This document shows positions 8,045 to 16,736 of a stretch of DNA of 64,000 nucleotides, in pieces. Source of the stretch: a bacterium (GTDB lineage Bacteria > Zhuqueibacterota > QNDG01 > JAGLOF01); contig JAFGRY010000049.1 of assembly GCA_016934955.1 (NCBI GenBank), positions 187,503-251,502 on the forward strand. The letters are read 5' to 3'. The translations under genes and the position numbers were made by a program. The notes under the pieces are model-generated. The model was not told where the DNA came from and did not search any database. It worked only from the letters and a program-made list of their open reading frames with translations. The stretch's first letter is position 1. The number at the start of each line of letters is the position of its first letter.

Positions 8045-9442
8045 TTATAACTCATCGTCCATGGCCGGATTCTCAAATCTCGCGTACCGCTTAATGAAGT
8101 TGAGGTGGATCGTGCCTACCGGGCCGCTTCGCTGTTTGCCGATAATCACTTCGGCCTTACCTTCCAGTCCCTTGGCCTCCACCTCTTCGGCCTTCAGATA
8201 AAATTCAGGCCGGTAAATAAAGATAACCACATCAGCGTCCTGCTCGATCGCTCCCGATTCACGCAGATCCGAAAGCATGGGGCGCTTGTCCCCGCCCCTG
8301 ATCTCGACGGCGCGTGACAGCTGGGAAAGCGCAAGCACGGGGACATCCAGCTCCTTGGCCAGAGACTTCAGCGACCGCGAAATGTGAGATATCTCCTGCT
8401 GGCGGCTTTCAGCGCTGCCCGGTCCCTGCATCAGCTGCAGATAATCGATGACAATCATACCGATGCCCTGTTCCTTGCGCATCCGGCGGGCCTTCGCTCT
8501 CAGTTCCAGGACGGAAATACCGGGCGTGTCGTCGATAAAGATCGGAGCGTCTGCCAGGATGCCGGCCCGCATGCTGAGCTTCTGCAGATCTTCGTCAACC
8601 AGCTTCCCGGTGCGAAGCGCGTGCGCGTCGATGCGGGCCTCCGCGCAGAGAAGACGCATGGCCAGCTGCTCCTTGGACATTTCGAGGCTGAAAAATCCAA
8701 CGGATTTACCGCCGTCTATGGCAGCGTTTCTGGCAATATTGAGACAGAAGGCGGTTTTACCCATCGAGGGGCGTCCCGCGATGACGATCAGTTCCGCGGC
8801 CTTGAATCCTGAAGTAAGTTCGTCAAGCATGTAAAAGCCGCTGGGAGCGCCCTTGACGGAAGGGTCGCCATGGTGCAGCTTTTCAATGGTGTTGAACGTG
8901 TCGTGCATGATCGAGGACATGGGCTCATAGGTGTTGCGAAGCCGCCGTTCGGAGAGATTGAAGATGCGCTGTTCGGAACGGTCGAGAATATCATAGACAT
9001 CCTCTTCCGCTTCGTAACAGTCCCTGGCGATTGCCGCTGATTCTTCGATCAGTTTCCGGAGCAGAAAACGGGCGAACACGATATTCGCGTGGTGTTCCAC
9101 ATTCGCGGCCGAGGGAACCGTTTCGGTAAGTTCCGTGAGATAATAGGTGCCCCCTACCTCTTCAAGCAGTTTCACCCGTTTCAATTCTTCCGAGAGAGTG
9201 ACCAGGTCGATGGGCTCGTTCCGTTCATAGAGGGTCAGAGCGGCGGCGTAAATGCGCCGGTGCGCGGTACGGTAAAAGCAGGCGGGTTCGAGGATTTCGA
9301 TCACTTTGCCGAAGGCGTCATTGTCGATCATGATTGAGCCGAGCACGGCCATCTCCGCGTCCAGAGACTGGGGCGGTACACGGTCAAAAATGTTACCGGG
9401 AGGTTTCTCCCTCTGCTTCCCTACGGCCGGTGCGGGTGCCAT
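8045..9442 (-). CDS. dnaB: replicative DNA helicase DnaB
   Basis: Hexameric 5'-3' helicase that opens the replication fork. The 465-residue protein has the N-terminal primase-interaction domain (PPQSLDAEMAVLGSIMID), a linker, and a RecA-fold ATPase with Walker A AGRPSMGKTAFC, Walker B region MIVIDYLQLM and the DnaB motif SDLRESGAIEQDADVV. No intein is present, and length is normal. The ATG has AAGGA upstream and lies 22 bases inside the 3' end of the glycosylase gene. Confidence 0.97.
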   Translation of the reverse strand: MAPAPAVGKQREKPPGNIFDRVPPQSLDAEMAVLGSIMIDNDAFGKVIEILEPACFYRTAHRRIYAAALTLYERNEPIDLVTLSEELKRVKLLEEVGGTYYLTELTETVPSAANVEHHANIVFARFLLRKLIEESAAIARDCYEAEEDVYDILDRSEQRIFNLSERRLRNTYEPMSSIMHDTFNTIEKLHHGDPSVKGAPSGFYMLDELTSGFKAAELIVIAGRPSMGKTAFCLNIARNAAIDGGKSVGFFSLEMSKEQLAMRLLCAEARIDAHALRTGKLVDEDLQKLSMRAGILADAPIFIDDTPGISVLELRAKARRMRKEQGIGMIVIDYLQLMQGPGSAESRQQEISHISRSLKSLAKELDVPVLALSQLSRAVEIRGGDKRPMLSDLRESGAIEQDADVVIFIYRPEFYLKAEEVEAKGLEGKAEVIIGKQRSGPVGTIHLNFIKRYARFENPAMDDEL

Positions 9443-10137
9443 CGTTCCTTGTCTCCCACTAAAGTGTCATAGAGCGCACGCATCCGCTGCACATCCTGCC
9501 AGACAGGATATTTCAGATTCGGATCCTGAAGCAGGGCGCCCGGATGGTAGGTGACCAGAAGCGCCGCCTCCATGAACGTGAAATCTCTGGTTCTGAGCTC
9601 TTCAATTTTATCGCCGGTTCCGGTCAGGGCCGCGGCGGCGACGTTTCCCAGGGCCAGGATAATCCTTGGCCTGATCAGTTCGACCTGTTTTTCGAGGTGG
9701 CGGAGGCAGGCTTCCGTCTCCTGTACGAGCGGAAGACGTCCCCGTGGCGTCCGGCATTTCATGACATTTGTCAGGTAGACTTCGTCGGTGCTGAAATCAA
9801 CGGCGTTGAGAATGTCCTTGAGCATCGTTCCGGCCTGACCCGTGAAGGGACGGCGCATCTGTATATCGGCCGCTCCGGGAACACCGCCGACAATCATCAG
9901 GCGGGCCCGGGGATTACCGTATCCGAACACGGAAACGGTGTCATTTCCTGTCAGACTGCAGGCCCGGCACGCGTCAACCGTGACCCGGTAGGAATCGACG
10001 CTGAAATCGGGTTCCGCCGGGGCTATGCTGAATTGGTCGGGCATCGTACGGGTCAATCCGTACACGGCGTTTCCGTAGAGGGAGCGCTGCTGCTCGAGAT
10101 AGGATTTGACGCTGTGCAGTACATCAGTGGTACTCAT
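9421..10137 (-). CDS. uracil-DNA glycosylase family 4-like protein with altered motif 1
   Basis: A 238-residue protein of the family 4 (thermophile-type, iron-sulfur) uracil-DNA glycosylase group, which removes uracil from DNA. Four candidate cluster cysteines are present: C57 and C60 (CRACSL), one in NVMKCRTP and one in EACLRHL. The PFTGQAG, TNVMKC and YHPGALL motifs are recognisable. Motif 1, normally GEAPG followed by two or three acidic residues, reads GGVPGAAD here, so the first Glu is Gly85 and one of the later acids is missing. Activity is therefore uncertain. ATGA overlap with coaBC upstream and overlap with dnaB downstream point to one transcript. Confidence 0.85.
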   Translation of the reverse strand: MSTTDVLHSVKSYLEQQRSLYGNAVYGLTRTMPDQFSIAPAEPDFSVDSYRVTVDACRACSLTGNDTVSVFGYGNPRARLMIVGGVPGAADIQMRRPFTGQAGTMLKDILNAVDFSTDEVYLTNVMKCRTPRGRLPLVQETEACLRHLEKQVELIRPRIILALGNVAAAALTGTGDKIEELRTRDFTFMEAALLVTYHPGALLQDPNLKYPVWQDVQRMRALYDTLVGDKERWHPHRP

Positions 10138-11342
10138 GCGCCTCCCCTGATAATTTCAATGCGATCGAGTATTTTTTCCGCAGTCGCGCTTTTGCTCAGC
10201 ATACCCAGATCGTCGGTCTCACCGTCGGGAAAAAGAAGGGTGACATGGTTCGTGTCGGTTTCAAAGCCGGCGCCGGGTTCCGTGGCGTCATTGACGCAAA
10301 TGAAGGTCAGCCGTTTTTCTTTCAATTTTCTTTTGCCGTTTTCGAGAACATCATCGGTTTCGAGGGCAAACCCCACTACGATCTTGCCGTCGTTGACCGC
10401 GGCCACGTTTTTCAGAATATCCCCCGTTCTGCGAAGCTTGAGCCCCACCGCCTCCCCCTGCTTTTTCAATTTGGAACCGGATGGGTGCAGGGGAGTGAAA
10501 TCGGCGACCGCGGCGGCCATGATCAGGACATCGTGATCGGGAAACCGGGCGAGAACCGCATCGTTCATTTCCGCCGCTGTGCTGACATCGATGCGATCGA
10601 CGGGCGGCATGGTTTCCAGCGATACCGGTCCGGTAACGAGTGTCACGGATGCGCCTCTGGAAGCCGCGGCCTCGGCAAGGGCGAACCCCATTTTCCCGCT
10701 GGAATTATTTGAAAGATACCTGACCGGATCGATAGGCTCTCTCGTAGGACCGGCCGTAATGAGAACACGAACACCCGACAGGGCGCCGGATGGGTGCAGT
10801 ATCGACTCAACGGCGCTGTAAATAACCGATTCGTCGGCCAGCCGGCCGGGCCCCACCGCGCCGCTGGCCAGATGACCGGTTTCACTGTCGATGAAATGAT
10901 GCCCGAATGATTCGAGTTTTTTCCGGTTTTCCCTGTATATGGGATTCTCGATCATCTCGTAATCCATGGCCGGAGCGAAAATGAGCGGGCGCCGCGAGGC
11001 GAGGATGAGGGTCGAGAGAAAATCGTCCGCTATGCCGGCGGCCGCTTTGCCGATGATATTCGCGGTTGCCGGACAAATGAGAATCGCATCCGCCCATTCA
11101 GCCCAGCGGACGTGACGGGTTTTCACGGTTCGCCGGGGGGGGAACATGTCGGTCACCACCTCGTGGCCGGAGAGGGTCTCGAACGTGAGCGGGGCAACGA
11201 ATTTCTGTGCCGATGCGGTCATCACCACCCGTACCTCGCACCCGGCTTTCTGAAAACGTCTCAGGACACCGCACGCCTTGTAAGCCGCGATACCGCCGGT
11301 CACGCCGAGAACGATTTTTTTATCCTGCAGTGGAAGGGTCAC
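10134..11342 (-). CDS. coaBC: bifunctional phosphopantothenoylcysteine decarboxylase/phosphopantothenate-cysteine ligase
   Basis: Catalyses two consecutive steps of coenzyme A synthesis. The N-terminal flavoprotein CoaC half shows VLGVTGGIAAYKA and the active-site region CPATANIIGKAAAGIADD. The C-terminal CoaB half shows the nucleotide-binding ITAGPTREPIDPVRYLSNNSSGKMG and a later VGFALETDD segment. At 402 residues it is a normal full-length fusion. The start is a GTG, with AAAGG about eight bases upstream. The order gmk-rpoZ-coaBC is widely conserved and supports the neighbouring calls. Confidence 0.97.
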   Translation of the reverse strand: MTLPLQDKKIVLGVTGGIAAYKACGVLRRFQKAGCEVRVVMTASAQKFVAPLTFETLSGHEVVTDMFPPRRTVKTRHVRWAEWADAILICPATANIIGKAAAGIADDFLSTLILASRRPLIFAPAMDYEMIENPIYRENRKKLESFGHHFIDSETGHLASGAVGPGRLADESVIYSAVESILHPSGALSGVRVLITAGPTREPIDPVRYLSNNSSGKMGFALAEAAASRGASVTLVTGPVSLETMPPVDRIDVSTAAEMNDAVLARFPDHDVLIMAAAVADFTPLHPSGSKLKKQGEAVGLKLRRTGDILKNVAAVNDGKIVVGFALETDDVLENGKRKLKEKRLTFICVNDATEPGAGFETDTNHVTLLFPDGETDDLGMLSKSATAEKILDRIEIIRGGA

Positions 11343-11354
11343 ATCAAACGCCTT

Positions 11355-11675
11355 TTATGATTCGTCCGATGCGCCGGTTTCTTCATCCCGGCGAAAATCG
11401 TAGGATATGCCCTGCTCGATCATTTCGACCATGGCGAGTGTGGTCGGTTTGGGAAACTTGGTGCGTTTGCGCTTCAGCGCTTCCCGATCGATTTCGATTT
11501 CATCGAAATCATCGGTGACATCCCGGGACTCACTCAGGGGATTCATCTCCATTTCCCGTTCTATCTCGCGTTTCTGCCGGTCAGTGATCTGCCTGGCCCG
11601 TTTCGACATGGCCACAACGGCTTCATAGACATTTTCGTTCTTCTCCAAGAATGCGTCAAAAGAAATCTGTGTCAT
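11355..11675 (-). CDS. rpoZ: RNA polymerase omega subunit-like protein
   Basis: Small subunit that helps fold the beta-prime subunit of RNA polymerase. The 106-residue protein is divergent, but has the omega core pattern VYEAVVAMSKRARQITDRQK, followed by an acidic stretch and a helix (PTTLAMVEMIEQG). I chose the ATG at 11675 because AGGAG lies six bases upstream; an upstream in-frame TTG overlapping the gmk stop has no such site. The strongest support is position: it lies exactly between gmk and coaBC, the usual place of rpoZ. It is longer and more acidic than typical omega. Confidence 0.8.
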   Translation of the reverse strand: MTQISFDAFLEKNENVYEAVVAMSKRARQITDRQKREIEREMEMNPLSESRDVTDDFDEIEIDREALKRKRTKFPKPTTLAMVEMIEQGISYDFRRDEETGASDES

Positions 11676-11692
11676 CTGGTTCTCCTGTTGTA

Positions 11693-12244
11693 TCAATGAA
11701 CATCCAGTATCGTTTTTACATCCCGGACCGCGTTGTCCAGAATGTTGTTTATCACAATATAATCATACCCGGAGGCGGCCTCCATTTCCTTTCCGGCGAT
11801 TGTCAGCCTTTTTTCAATGAGATCGGGCGTCTCGGTGCCCCGTTTGATCAGGCGGGCCCGCAGTTCCTCGAGGCTCGGAGGCAGGATGAAAATGGTTACC
11901 GCTGCGGGCATATTCCCCTTCACGGAACGTGCGCCCTGGACATCGATGTCCAGAATCACCCGTTTCCCGGCCGCTATCTGCCCTTCGACCTGCGACCGCA
12001 GTGTTCCGTAATACTCGCCGTGAACTTCGGCCCATTCCAGGAATGCGCCGTTTTCGATATGCTCCCTGAATTCGTCCCGGGTGACAAAAAAATAGTGGTT
12101 CCCGTGTACTTCACCGTTTCGCGGCGGCCGGGTCGTAACGGATACGGAATAGACAAGATCCGGTGTCTCCCGCATCACACGGCTGATAATTGAATTTTTT
12201 CCGCCACCCGACGGCGATGAAATAACGAATAATCGACCCGGCAT
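11693..12244 (-). CDS. gmk: guanylate kinase
   Basis: Phosphorylates GMP to GDP. The 183-residue protein has a P-loop SSPSGGGKNS, the GMP-binding region VTTRPPRNGEVHGNHYFFV, and the VILDIDVQGARSVK motif, all in the usual positions. In the P-loop the residue after the invariant Lys is Asn, where Ser or Gly is usual. The ATG at 12244 is preceded by GGAG; a GTG one codon earlier is an equally possible start. It follows yicC by five bases, a common arrangement. Confidence 0.96.
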   Translation of the reverse strand: MPGRLFVISSPSGGGKNSIISRVMRETPDLVYSVSVTTRPPRNGEVHGNHYFFVTRDEFREHIENGAFLEWAEVHGEYYGTLRSQVEGQIAAGKRVILDIDVQGARSVKGNMPAAVTIFILPPSLEELRARLIKRGTETPDLIEKRLTIAGKEMEAASGYDYIVINNILDNAVRDVKTILDVH

Positions 12245-12249
12245 CACCC

Positions 12250-13128
12250 CTACTCCAAATTCTGAACCTGTTCCCTGATTTTTTCTATCTCCCCTTTCAT
12301 ATCTACACAGAGGTGGCTCACTTCCGCGTCATTCGCCTTGGAGGTGATGGTGTTCACTTCCCGGTTGAGTTCCTGTACGAGAAAGTTGAGTTTTTTTCCG
12401 GTCGCCTCAGGGCTCGCCAATGTGTGCTCGAGAAGCTGGAAGTGACTGCGCAGACGGACACACTCTTCCGTAATGTCCGATTTCTCGGCGAGCATCGCCA
12501 CTTCCATTCTCAGCCGGTCCTGATCGAGATCACTGTCTTTGAGGAGCCGGGCGACCCGCTCCCGTAATCTGCCGAATATTCTTTCCGGATTGTCGGCGGC
12601 GATTTTTTCAATGGCGGCAAGATTCTTTTCAAGCAGTTCGACCCGGGAACGGATATCGGCCGCCAGTTCCAGCCCTTCCATATGGCGCATCTTTTTCAGC
12701 CCCTCAAGCGCTTCCAGCACCGCCTTCTCGAGATCGGGCCAAAGCTCGTCCCCGGTGCTGTCTTCCAGAGGCGAGTCGAATATCTCGGTGAATTTGAGCA
12801 GATGATCGAGGGATACCGGCGCTTCGATACCGGCCTGGACGCGAAGGGCGTCGAGGACTGAGTAAATGGAAGTAACCGCCTCACTGTTGACCGTGAAAGG
12901 CATATCCTGCCGGGTCAGGTACTGAATAGAAACCTGTACGTAAATTTTACCGCGATCGAGCGATTTTCTGAGCAGATCCCTGATAGCCGTTTCCCTCTGA
13001 TTCAGCTTGGAGGGCAGCCGGCATGAGACCTCGAGAAACCGGTTGTTTACCGATTTTATTTCCACTCTGATGATATGGGAGCTGGTCTGTGTTTCCCCTG
13101 TTCCCAATCCTGTCATACTGTAAACCAT
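12250..13128 (-). CDS. yicC: YicC family endoribonuclease-like protein
   Basis: Member of the conserved YicC family; an E. coli homologue has been linked to RNA decay, but the role of this protein is not established here. The 292 residues begin with the family hallmark YSMTGLGTGE, followed by EIKSVNNRFLEVSCRLP, and end with the conserved LNREVNTITSKANDAE and a coiled C-terminus (MKGEIEKIREQVQNLE). The ATG at 13128 has AGGTGA five bases upstream; an in-frame TTG seven codons earlier is less likely. It is the first gene of the unit that runs to rel, behind a well-formed promoter. Confidence 0.95.
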   Translation of the reverse strand: MVYSMTGLGTGETQTSSHIIRVEIKSVNNRFLEVSCRLPSKLNQRETAIRDLLRKSLDRGKIYVQVSIQYLTRQDMPFTVNSEAVTSIYSVLDALRVQAGIEAPVSLDHLLKFTEIFDSPLEDSTGDELWPDLEKAVLEALEGLKKMRHMEGLELAADIRSRVELLEKNLAAIEKIAADNPERIFGRLRERVARLLKDSDLDQDRLRMEVAMLAEKSDITEECVRLRSHFQLLEHTLASPEATGKKLNFLVQELNREVNTITSKANDAEVSHLCVDMKGEIEKIREQVQNLE

Positions 13129-13175
13129 ACATTCACCTATAAACGGCAATAACCTGTAAAGAATACTAAAGTTAA

Positions 13176-13204
13176 AGTTTACAAAATAAATCGATGCAAG
13201 TCAA
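13176..13204 (-). promoter_or_regulatory. promoter of the yicC-gmk-rpoZ-coaBC-dnaB-rel unit
   Basis: On the minus strand TTGACT (13204-13199) is followed after exactly 17 bases by TAAACT (13181-13176), preceded by G. The expected transcript start near 13169 leaves a leader of about 40 bases before yicC. The rest of the 118-base gap upstream of yicC is AT-rich with no hairpin that I can see. Confidence 0.8.
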
Positions 13205-13246
13205 CAAGATTTTTTTGTTTTTGTTATGTTTTTACGTGAGTTAGGG

Positions 13247-14272
13247 CTAATTGGAGCGAAGATGGATGGTGGCGGACACTCTGTGGGTGTTTCCGAGGTC
13301 GGCATGCGGGGAAAATCCGTAGTCGACGGTAAAGCGGGAGAATGAAAATCCGGCGCCCGCGGTGAGCGAGGAACGGGTCATTCCGGCCCGCAGGGCGAAG
13401 ACATCGCTGTAGACCCATTCCAGCCCGGCATTGATCTCGACGCCGGCTCTGCCCAGGCGGAGCTGAGCGTCCGTATCGCGGTTTTCAATGTTCAGGCCCG
13501 CGTCCAGGGCGGCGAGTACGGTCATATTACGCAGCCTGAAGGTGTAGGCGCACCCGGTGGAAAGCGTCGGGAGGATCACCTCTCGCACACTTCCTTCCCA
13601 GGCGACGGCGGTGGTGGTGAGATCGCGGATCATCAGTCCGGCACTCAGTCCTGACCTGCTGCTGCAGATCAGGCCGGCATCAAACCCGATCCCCCAGGCG
13701 CCGGCGATTTCCGCCGTTCTCCTGATGATCTTGGCGCTGGCGCCGAACGCCATCCACGATCCGATGCGCTTGCCGTAGGAAAAGACGAAACAGTGGTCGA
13801 CGTTATCGATCCTCCGGTACACATAGGGGTCATTGATGGTTTTACGGCCGTCCTCATCGATATAGACGGCTCCGAGCGGTATATCGGGATTCTGCAGCCT
13901 TGTCAGGGGTATGCCGTCCACGCCGAGCCGGTAATAGGCGGCCGCGAATACACCCATGTCGGAAAGGGACACAGCCGTGCCGATGAAATCCCGGTTGACG
14001 GCGCCGGCGAACCGTTCACTGTGCATCGCATGTATCTGAATGCCTCCGGCAGTGACCAGCCCGGCGGGATTCCAGTACACCGATGTGACATCGCCGCTGA
14101 CGGCGGTAAACGCACCCCCCATGGCCAGGGCTCTCGCCCCCGCACCGGTCGCGAGAAATTCACCGCTGTATTTTACATACTGGCCGCGCAGCACCATCGG
14201 CCGGCTGATTGAAAAGACCAGAACAAGGAAAAGAAGCGGCCGGGACAGAGCCCGATGTATCGGTTTTTTCAG
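13247..14272 (-). CDS. second PorV/UPF0164-like outer-membrane barrel, with a CTG start
   Basis: A predicted outer-membrane protein with the superfamily pattern [13 protein letters not shown]...VYWNPAGL and alternating strands through to the C-terminus. The first ATG (14197) would remove the signal peptide. Reading upstream in the same frame gives a basic N-terminus and hydrophobic core ([11 protein letters not shown] then [11 protein letters not shown]), opening at a CTG at 14272 that overlaps the dapD stop as CTGA, with GGAGG about ten bases upstream. I therefore annotate 341 residues with a coupled CTG start. It is the last gene of a lysine-synthesis operon, for which I know no metabolic reason. 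Paralogue of 2463-3461. Confidence 0.78.
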   Translation of the reverse strand: MKKPIHRALSRPLLFLVLVFSISRPMVLRGQYVKYSGEFLATGAGARALAMGGAFTAVSGDVTSVYWNPAGLVTAGGIQIHAMHSERFAGAVNRDFIGTAVSLSDMGVFAAAYYRLGVDGIPLTRLQNPDIPLGAVYIDEDGRKTINDPYVYRRIDNVDHCFVFSYGKRIGSWMAFGASAKIIRRTAEIAGAWGIGFDAGLICSSRSGLSAGLMIRDLTTTAVAWEGSVREVILPTLSTGCAYTFRLRNMTVLAALDAGLNIENRDTDAQLRLGRAGVEINAGLEWVYSDVFALRAGMTRSSLTAGAGFSFSRFTVDYGFSPHADLGNTHRVSATIHLRSN

Positions 14273-15129
14273 CGAAGCAGTTCCTCCAGAGTGACGGCTG
14301 TTTCGGTTTTGTCATCCCGGTACTTGACAATGACCGGCGTATAGATGGATATCCCCCACTCCTGTCCGGCACCCCGGGAAACGGGACGGGTACCGGGGAT
14401 CACCACTGCGCCTTCCGGAATTTCCAGAGGACTGCCCGGTGCGGCGGAATAGACAGCGCCTGCGACGAGATCGTAGACCGGAGTGGATGCGGTCAGGATC
14501 ACACCGGCACCGATGATCGCCCGGCTGCGGACGATGGTGCCTTCGTAGATACCTGAGTTGCCGCCGATGAGCACATCGTCCTCGATGATAACCGGCAGTG
14601 ATCCGACCGGTTCGAGGACTCCTCCGATCTGGGCGGCCGCGCTGACATGCACCCGTTTCCCGACCTGGGCGCATGACCCGACCAGCGCGTGGGAATCGAT
14701 CATGGTTCCCTGGTCAACGTAGGCGCCCGTGTTGATATACATGGGCGGCATACAGGTGACCCGGGGGGCGACATAGGCGCCGTCCCGGATGGAGGATCCC
14801 CCGGGTACGATGCGGATACCGTTTTCCAGGGTTATCCGTTTTAGCGGGAACGTCTGTTTGTCGAAAAAAGGCTGGCTGTCGTTCAGGGACATATCCTGCA
14901 CGGAACCGAAACGGAATCCGAGAAGGATGCCTTTTTTGACCCACTCGTTTACGGTCCAGACGCCGTTGACCGGTTCCGCTGCCCGGATTTCACCGCGGTT
15001 GAGGCCGTCTTTGAGAGTCCGGAACAGGGCAAGCGCTTCAGCGGCATCGGCTTCACCGGATGTCCGTTCCCAGAGATCGAGAATGCCTGATCTCAGAGTG
15101 TCGAAACCGGAAGAGCTGTCAGTTTTCAA
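14269..15129 (-). CDS. dapD: 2,3,4,5-tetrahydropyridine-2,6-dicarboxylate N-succinyltransferase
   Basis: Succinylates tetrahydrodipicolinate in the succinylase branch of the DAP/lysine pathway. The 286-residue protein has an alpha-helical N-terminal part, the conserved [14 protein letters not shown], and then a left-handed beta-helix made of hexapeptide repeats, including [31 protein letters not shown] split over several coils. The likely start is a TTG at 15129 lying 11 bases inside the end of dapA; no better start is visible. It implies a succinylated route, so a DapC-type aminotransferase must be encoded elsewhere. Confidence 0.96.
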   Translation of the reverse strand: MKTDSSSGFDTLRSGILDLWERTSGEADAAEALALFRTLKDGLNRGEIRAAEPVNGVWTVNEWVKKGILLGFRFGSVQDMSLNDSQPFFDKQTFPLKRITLENGIRIVPGGSSIRDGAYVAPRVTCMPPMYINTGAYVDQGTMIDSHALVGSCAQVGKRVHVSAAAQIGGVLEPVGSLPVIIEDDVLIGGNSGIYEGTIVRSRAIIGAGVILTASTPVYDLVAGAVYSAAPGSPLEIPEGAVVIPGTRPVSRGAGQEWGISIYTPVIVKYRDDKTETAVTLEELLR

Positions 15130-16015
15130 GGATCCCGGCCCTTATCATGGTGGTTCTCAATTTTGCCTTGTTCGCGGCCGTCATGGGGACCAGCGGCAGG
15201 CGGTAATTGGCTTCGATACGGCCCATCATTTCCAGGCCCGCCTTTACGGGTATGGGATTGGTCTCGAGGAAATTATCCCGCATGAGGTCAAACAGCCTGG
15301 CGTGAATCTGCAGCGCCTCTTTGAACATACCCCTGAGACAATATTCGGCCAGCTGGTGCACCAGTGCCGGCGCCTGGTTGGAGACCACCGAAATGACCCC
15401 CTTGCCGCCGAGCGCCATGATGGGAAGGGTGTTTGGATCGTCTCCGGAGAGGATGATAAAATCATCCGGTTTCCGTATCGCCACTTCTCCTATCTGCGCG
15501 ATGTCACCCGAGGCCGCCTTCAGGCCCGCGATATTGGGAATTGCGGCGAGCCTGATCACCGTATCCGGAAGCATGTTGCACTGGGTCCTGCCGGGGACGT
15601 TGTAGAGAATGACCGGTATGTTCGCGGCTTCGGCAACCGCCGAAAAGTGCAGAAACAGCCCCTCCTGGGTCGGCTTGTTGTAATAGGGCGTGACGGAGAG
15701 AATGCCGTCCACGCCAAGGCCGGCGACACGCCGGGCGAGGTCTGCGGTTTTCCGGGTGTCGTTGCCGCCAGCGCCGGCGATTACCGGGACTCTTCCGGCG
15801 GACTGTTTTACCACGAGGTCAACGACATGCAGATGCTCCTCCTGAGTCATGGTGGCGGATTCGCCGGTCGTCCCGCAGGGAACGAGAAAATCGATCCCCT
15901 CTGCTATCTGAAAATCGACCAGCTTTTTCAGGGACTCGTCATCGATTTCCCCGTTCCGTCTGAACGGGGTGACCAGGGCGGTGCCTGCGCCCTGCAATTC
16001 ATGAATATCGTTCAT
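15119..16015 (-). CDS. dapA: 4-hydroxy-tetrahydrodipicolinate synthase
   Basis: Condenses pyruvate with aspartate semialdehyde, the first committed step to DAP and lysine. The 298-residue TIM-barrel shows GTTGES (the two catalytic-site Thr), VTPYYNKP (catalytic Tyr), NVPGRTQ (substrate Arg) and the Schiff-base Lys in GLKAASGD. I place the start at the ATG at 16015, giving a 16-base gap after dapB and the standard N-terminus; an ATG at 16063 would overlap dapB and adds no conserved sequence. Confidence 0.96.
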   Translation of the reverse strand: MNDIHELQGAGTALVTPFRRNGEIDDESLKKLVDFQIAEGIDFLVPCGTTGESATMTQEEHLHVVDLVVKQSAGRVPVIAGAGGNDTRKTADLARRVAGLGVDGILSVTPYYNKPTQEGLFLHFSAVAEAANIPVILYNVPGRTQCNMLPDTVIRLAAIPNIAGLKAASGDIAQIGEVAIRKPDDFIILSGDDPNTLPIMALGGKGVISVVSNQAPALVHQLAEYCLRGMFKEALQIHARLFDLMRDNFLETNPIPVKAGLEMMGRIEANYRLPLVPMTAANKAKLRTTMIRAGILEN

Positions 16016-16031
16016 ATATCGGCCTTTAATC

Positions 16032-16736
16032 TTATGTGCCGGAAAGCACGTCGTCCAAAACATCGGCGAACCGGTAAAGACCGGTCCTGCCGTTTATCCA
16101 CCGGGCGGCCAGCAGCGAGCCGTCGGCGAAGCCTTCCCGTGAACGGGCCGAATGCACCAGCCGGACGGTATCCGAACGGGAATCGAATCCGATCTCATGC
16201 ATTCCCGGAATATAGCCGGCTCTGAGGCTGGTCACCGGTATATCGGAACGGTTCATCGCCGAGCCGAGGATCGAGGCGAGGGCAAGCGCCGTTCCGGAAG
16301 GAGCGTCTTTTTTCGCCTTGTGATGTGATTCGAGCAGGTAGGGCTCATACCGGCTGCAGGCGGCAAAGAGCGCTCCGGCGTAATCCGCGATTTTGTAAAA
16401 GAGATTGACGCCCAGGGAAAAATTGGCCGCATACACCACTCCGATACCCGCGCTCCGGACAATCTCACCGACAGCCGGAAGCGAGTCATGCCAGCCCGTG
16501 GTGCCCACCACAAGGTTTTTCCCCAGCAGCGCCGCGGTTCGCACGTTGGGCAGCGCGGCGTCCGGTACGGTAAAATCGATGAGAACCGGAACCGCATCAA
16601 GACGCCTTTTCGTTTCATCGTCGTCCCGCAGGGGATCGTCGATATCAAAGACTGCCGTAACGGTCATATCGTAATCAGCCGCCATTCCCCGGATCATACG
16701 TCCCATTTTCCCCGATCCGATCAGTGCAACGTTCAT
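16032..16736 (-). CDS. dapB: 4-hydroxy-tetrahydrodipicolinate reductase
   Basis: NAD(P)H-dependent reductase, second step of the DAP branch. The 234-residue product has the Rossmann start LIGSGKMGRMI, LVVGTTGWHD, the substrate-binding motif SHHKAKKDAPSGTA, and the C-terminal ARSREGFADGSLLAARW. It is a little shorter than the E. coli enzyme, as is common in many phyla. The ATG overlaps the lysC stop (ATGA). Confidence 0.95.
   Translation of the reverse strand: MNVALIGSGKMGRMIRGMAADYDMTVTAVFDIDDPLRDDDETKRRLDAVPVLIDFTVPDAALPNVRTAALLGKNLVVGTTGWHDSLPAVGEIVRSAGIGVVYAANFSLGVNLFYKIADYAGALFAACSRYEPYLLESHHKAKKDAPSGTALALASILGSAMNRSDIPVTSLRAGYIPGMHEIGFDSRSDTVRLVHSARSREGFADGSLLAARWINGRTGLYRFADVLDDVLSGT

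Noticed and set aside
14789..16225. Long plus-strand open frame opposite dapA and dapB
   Set aside because: It is antisense to two genes with all catalytic motifs, has no ribosome-binding site and gives a low-complexity, Arg/Gly-rich translation.
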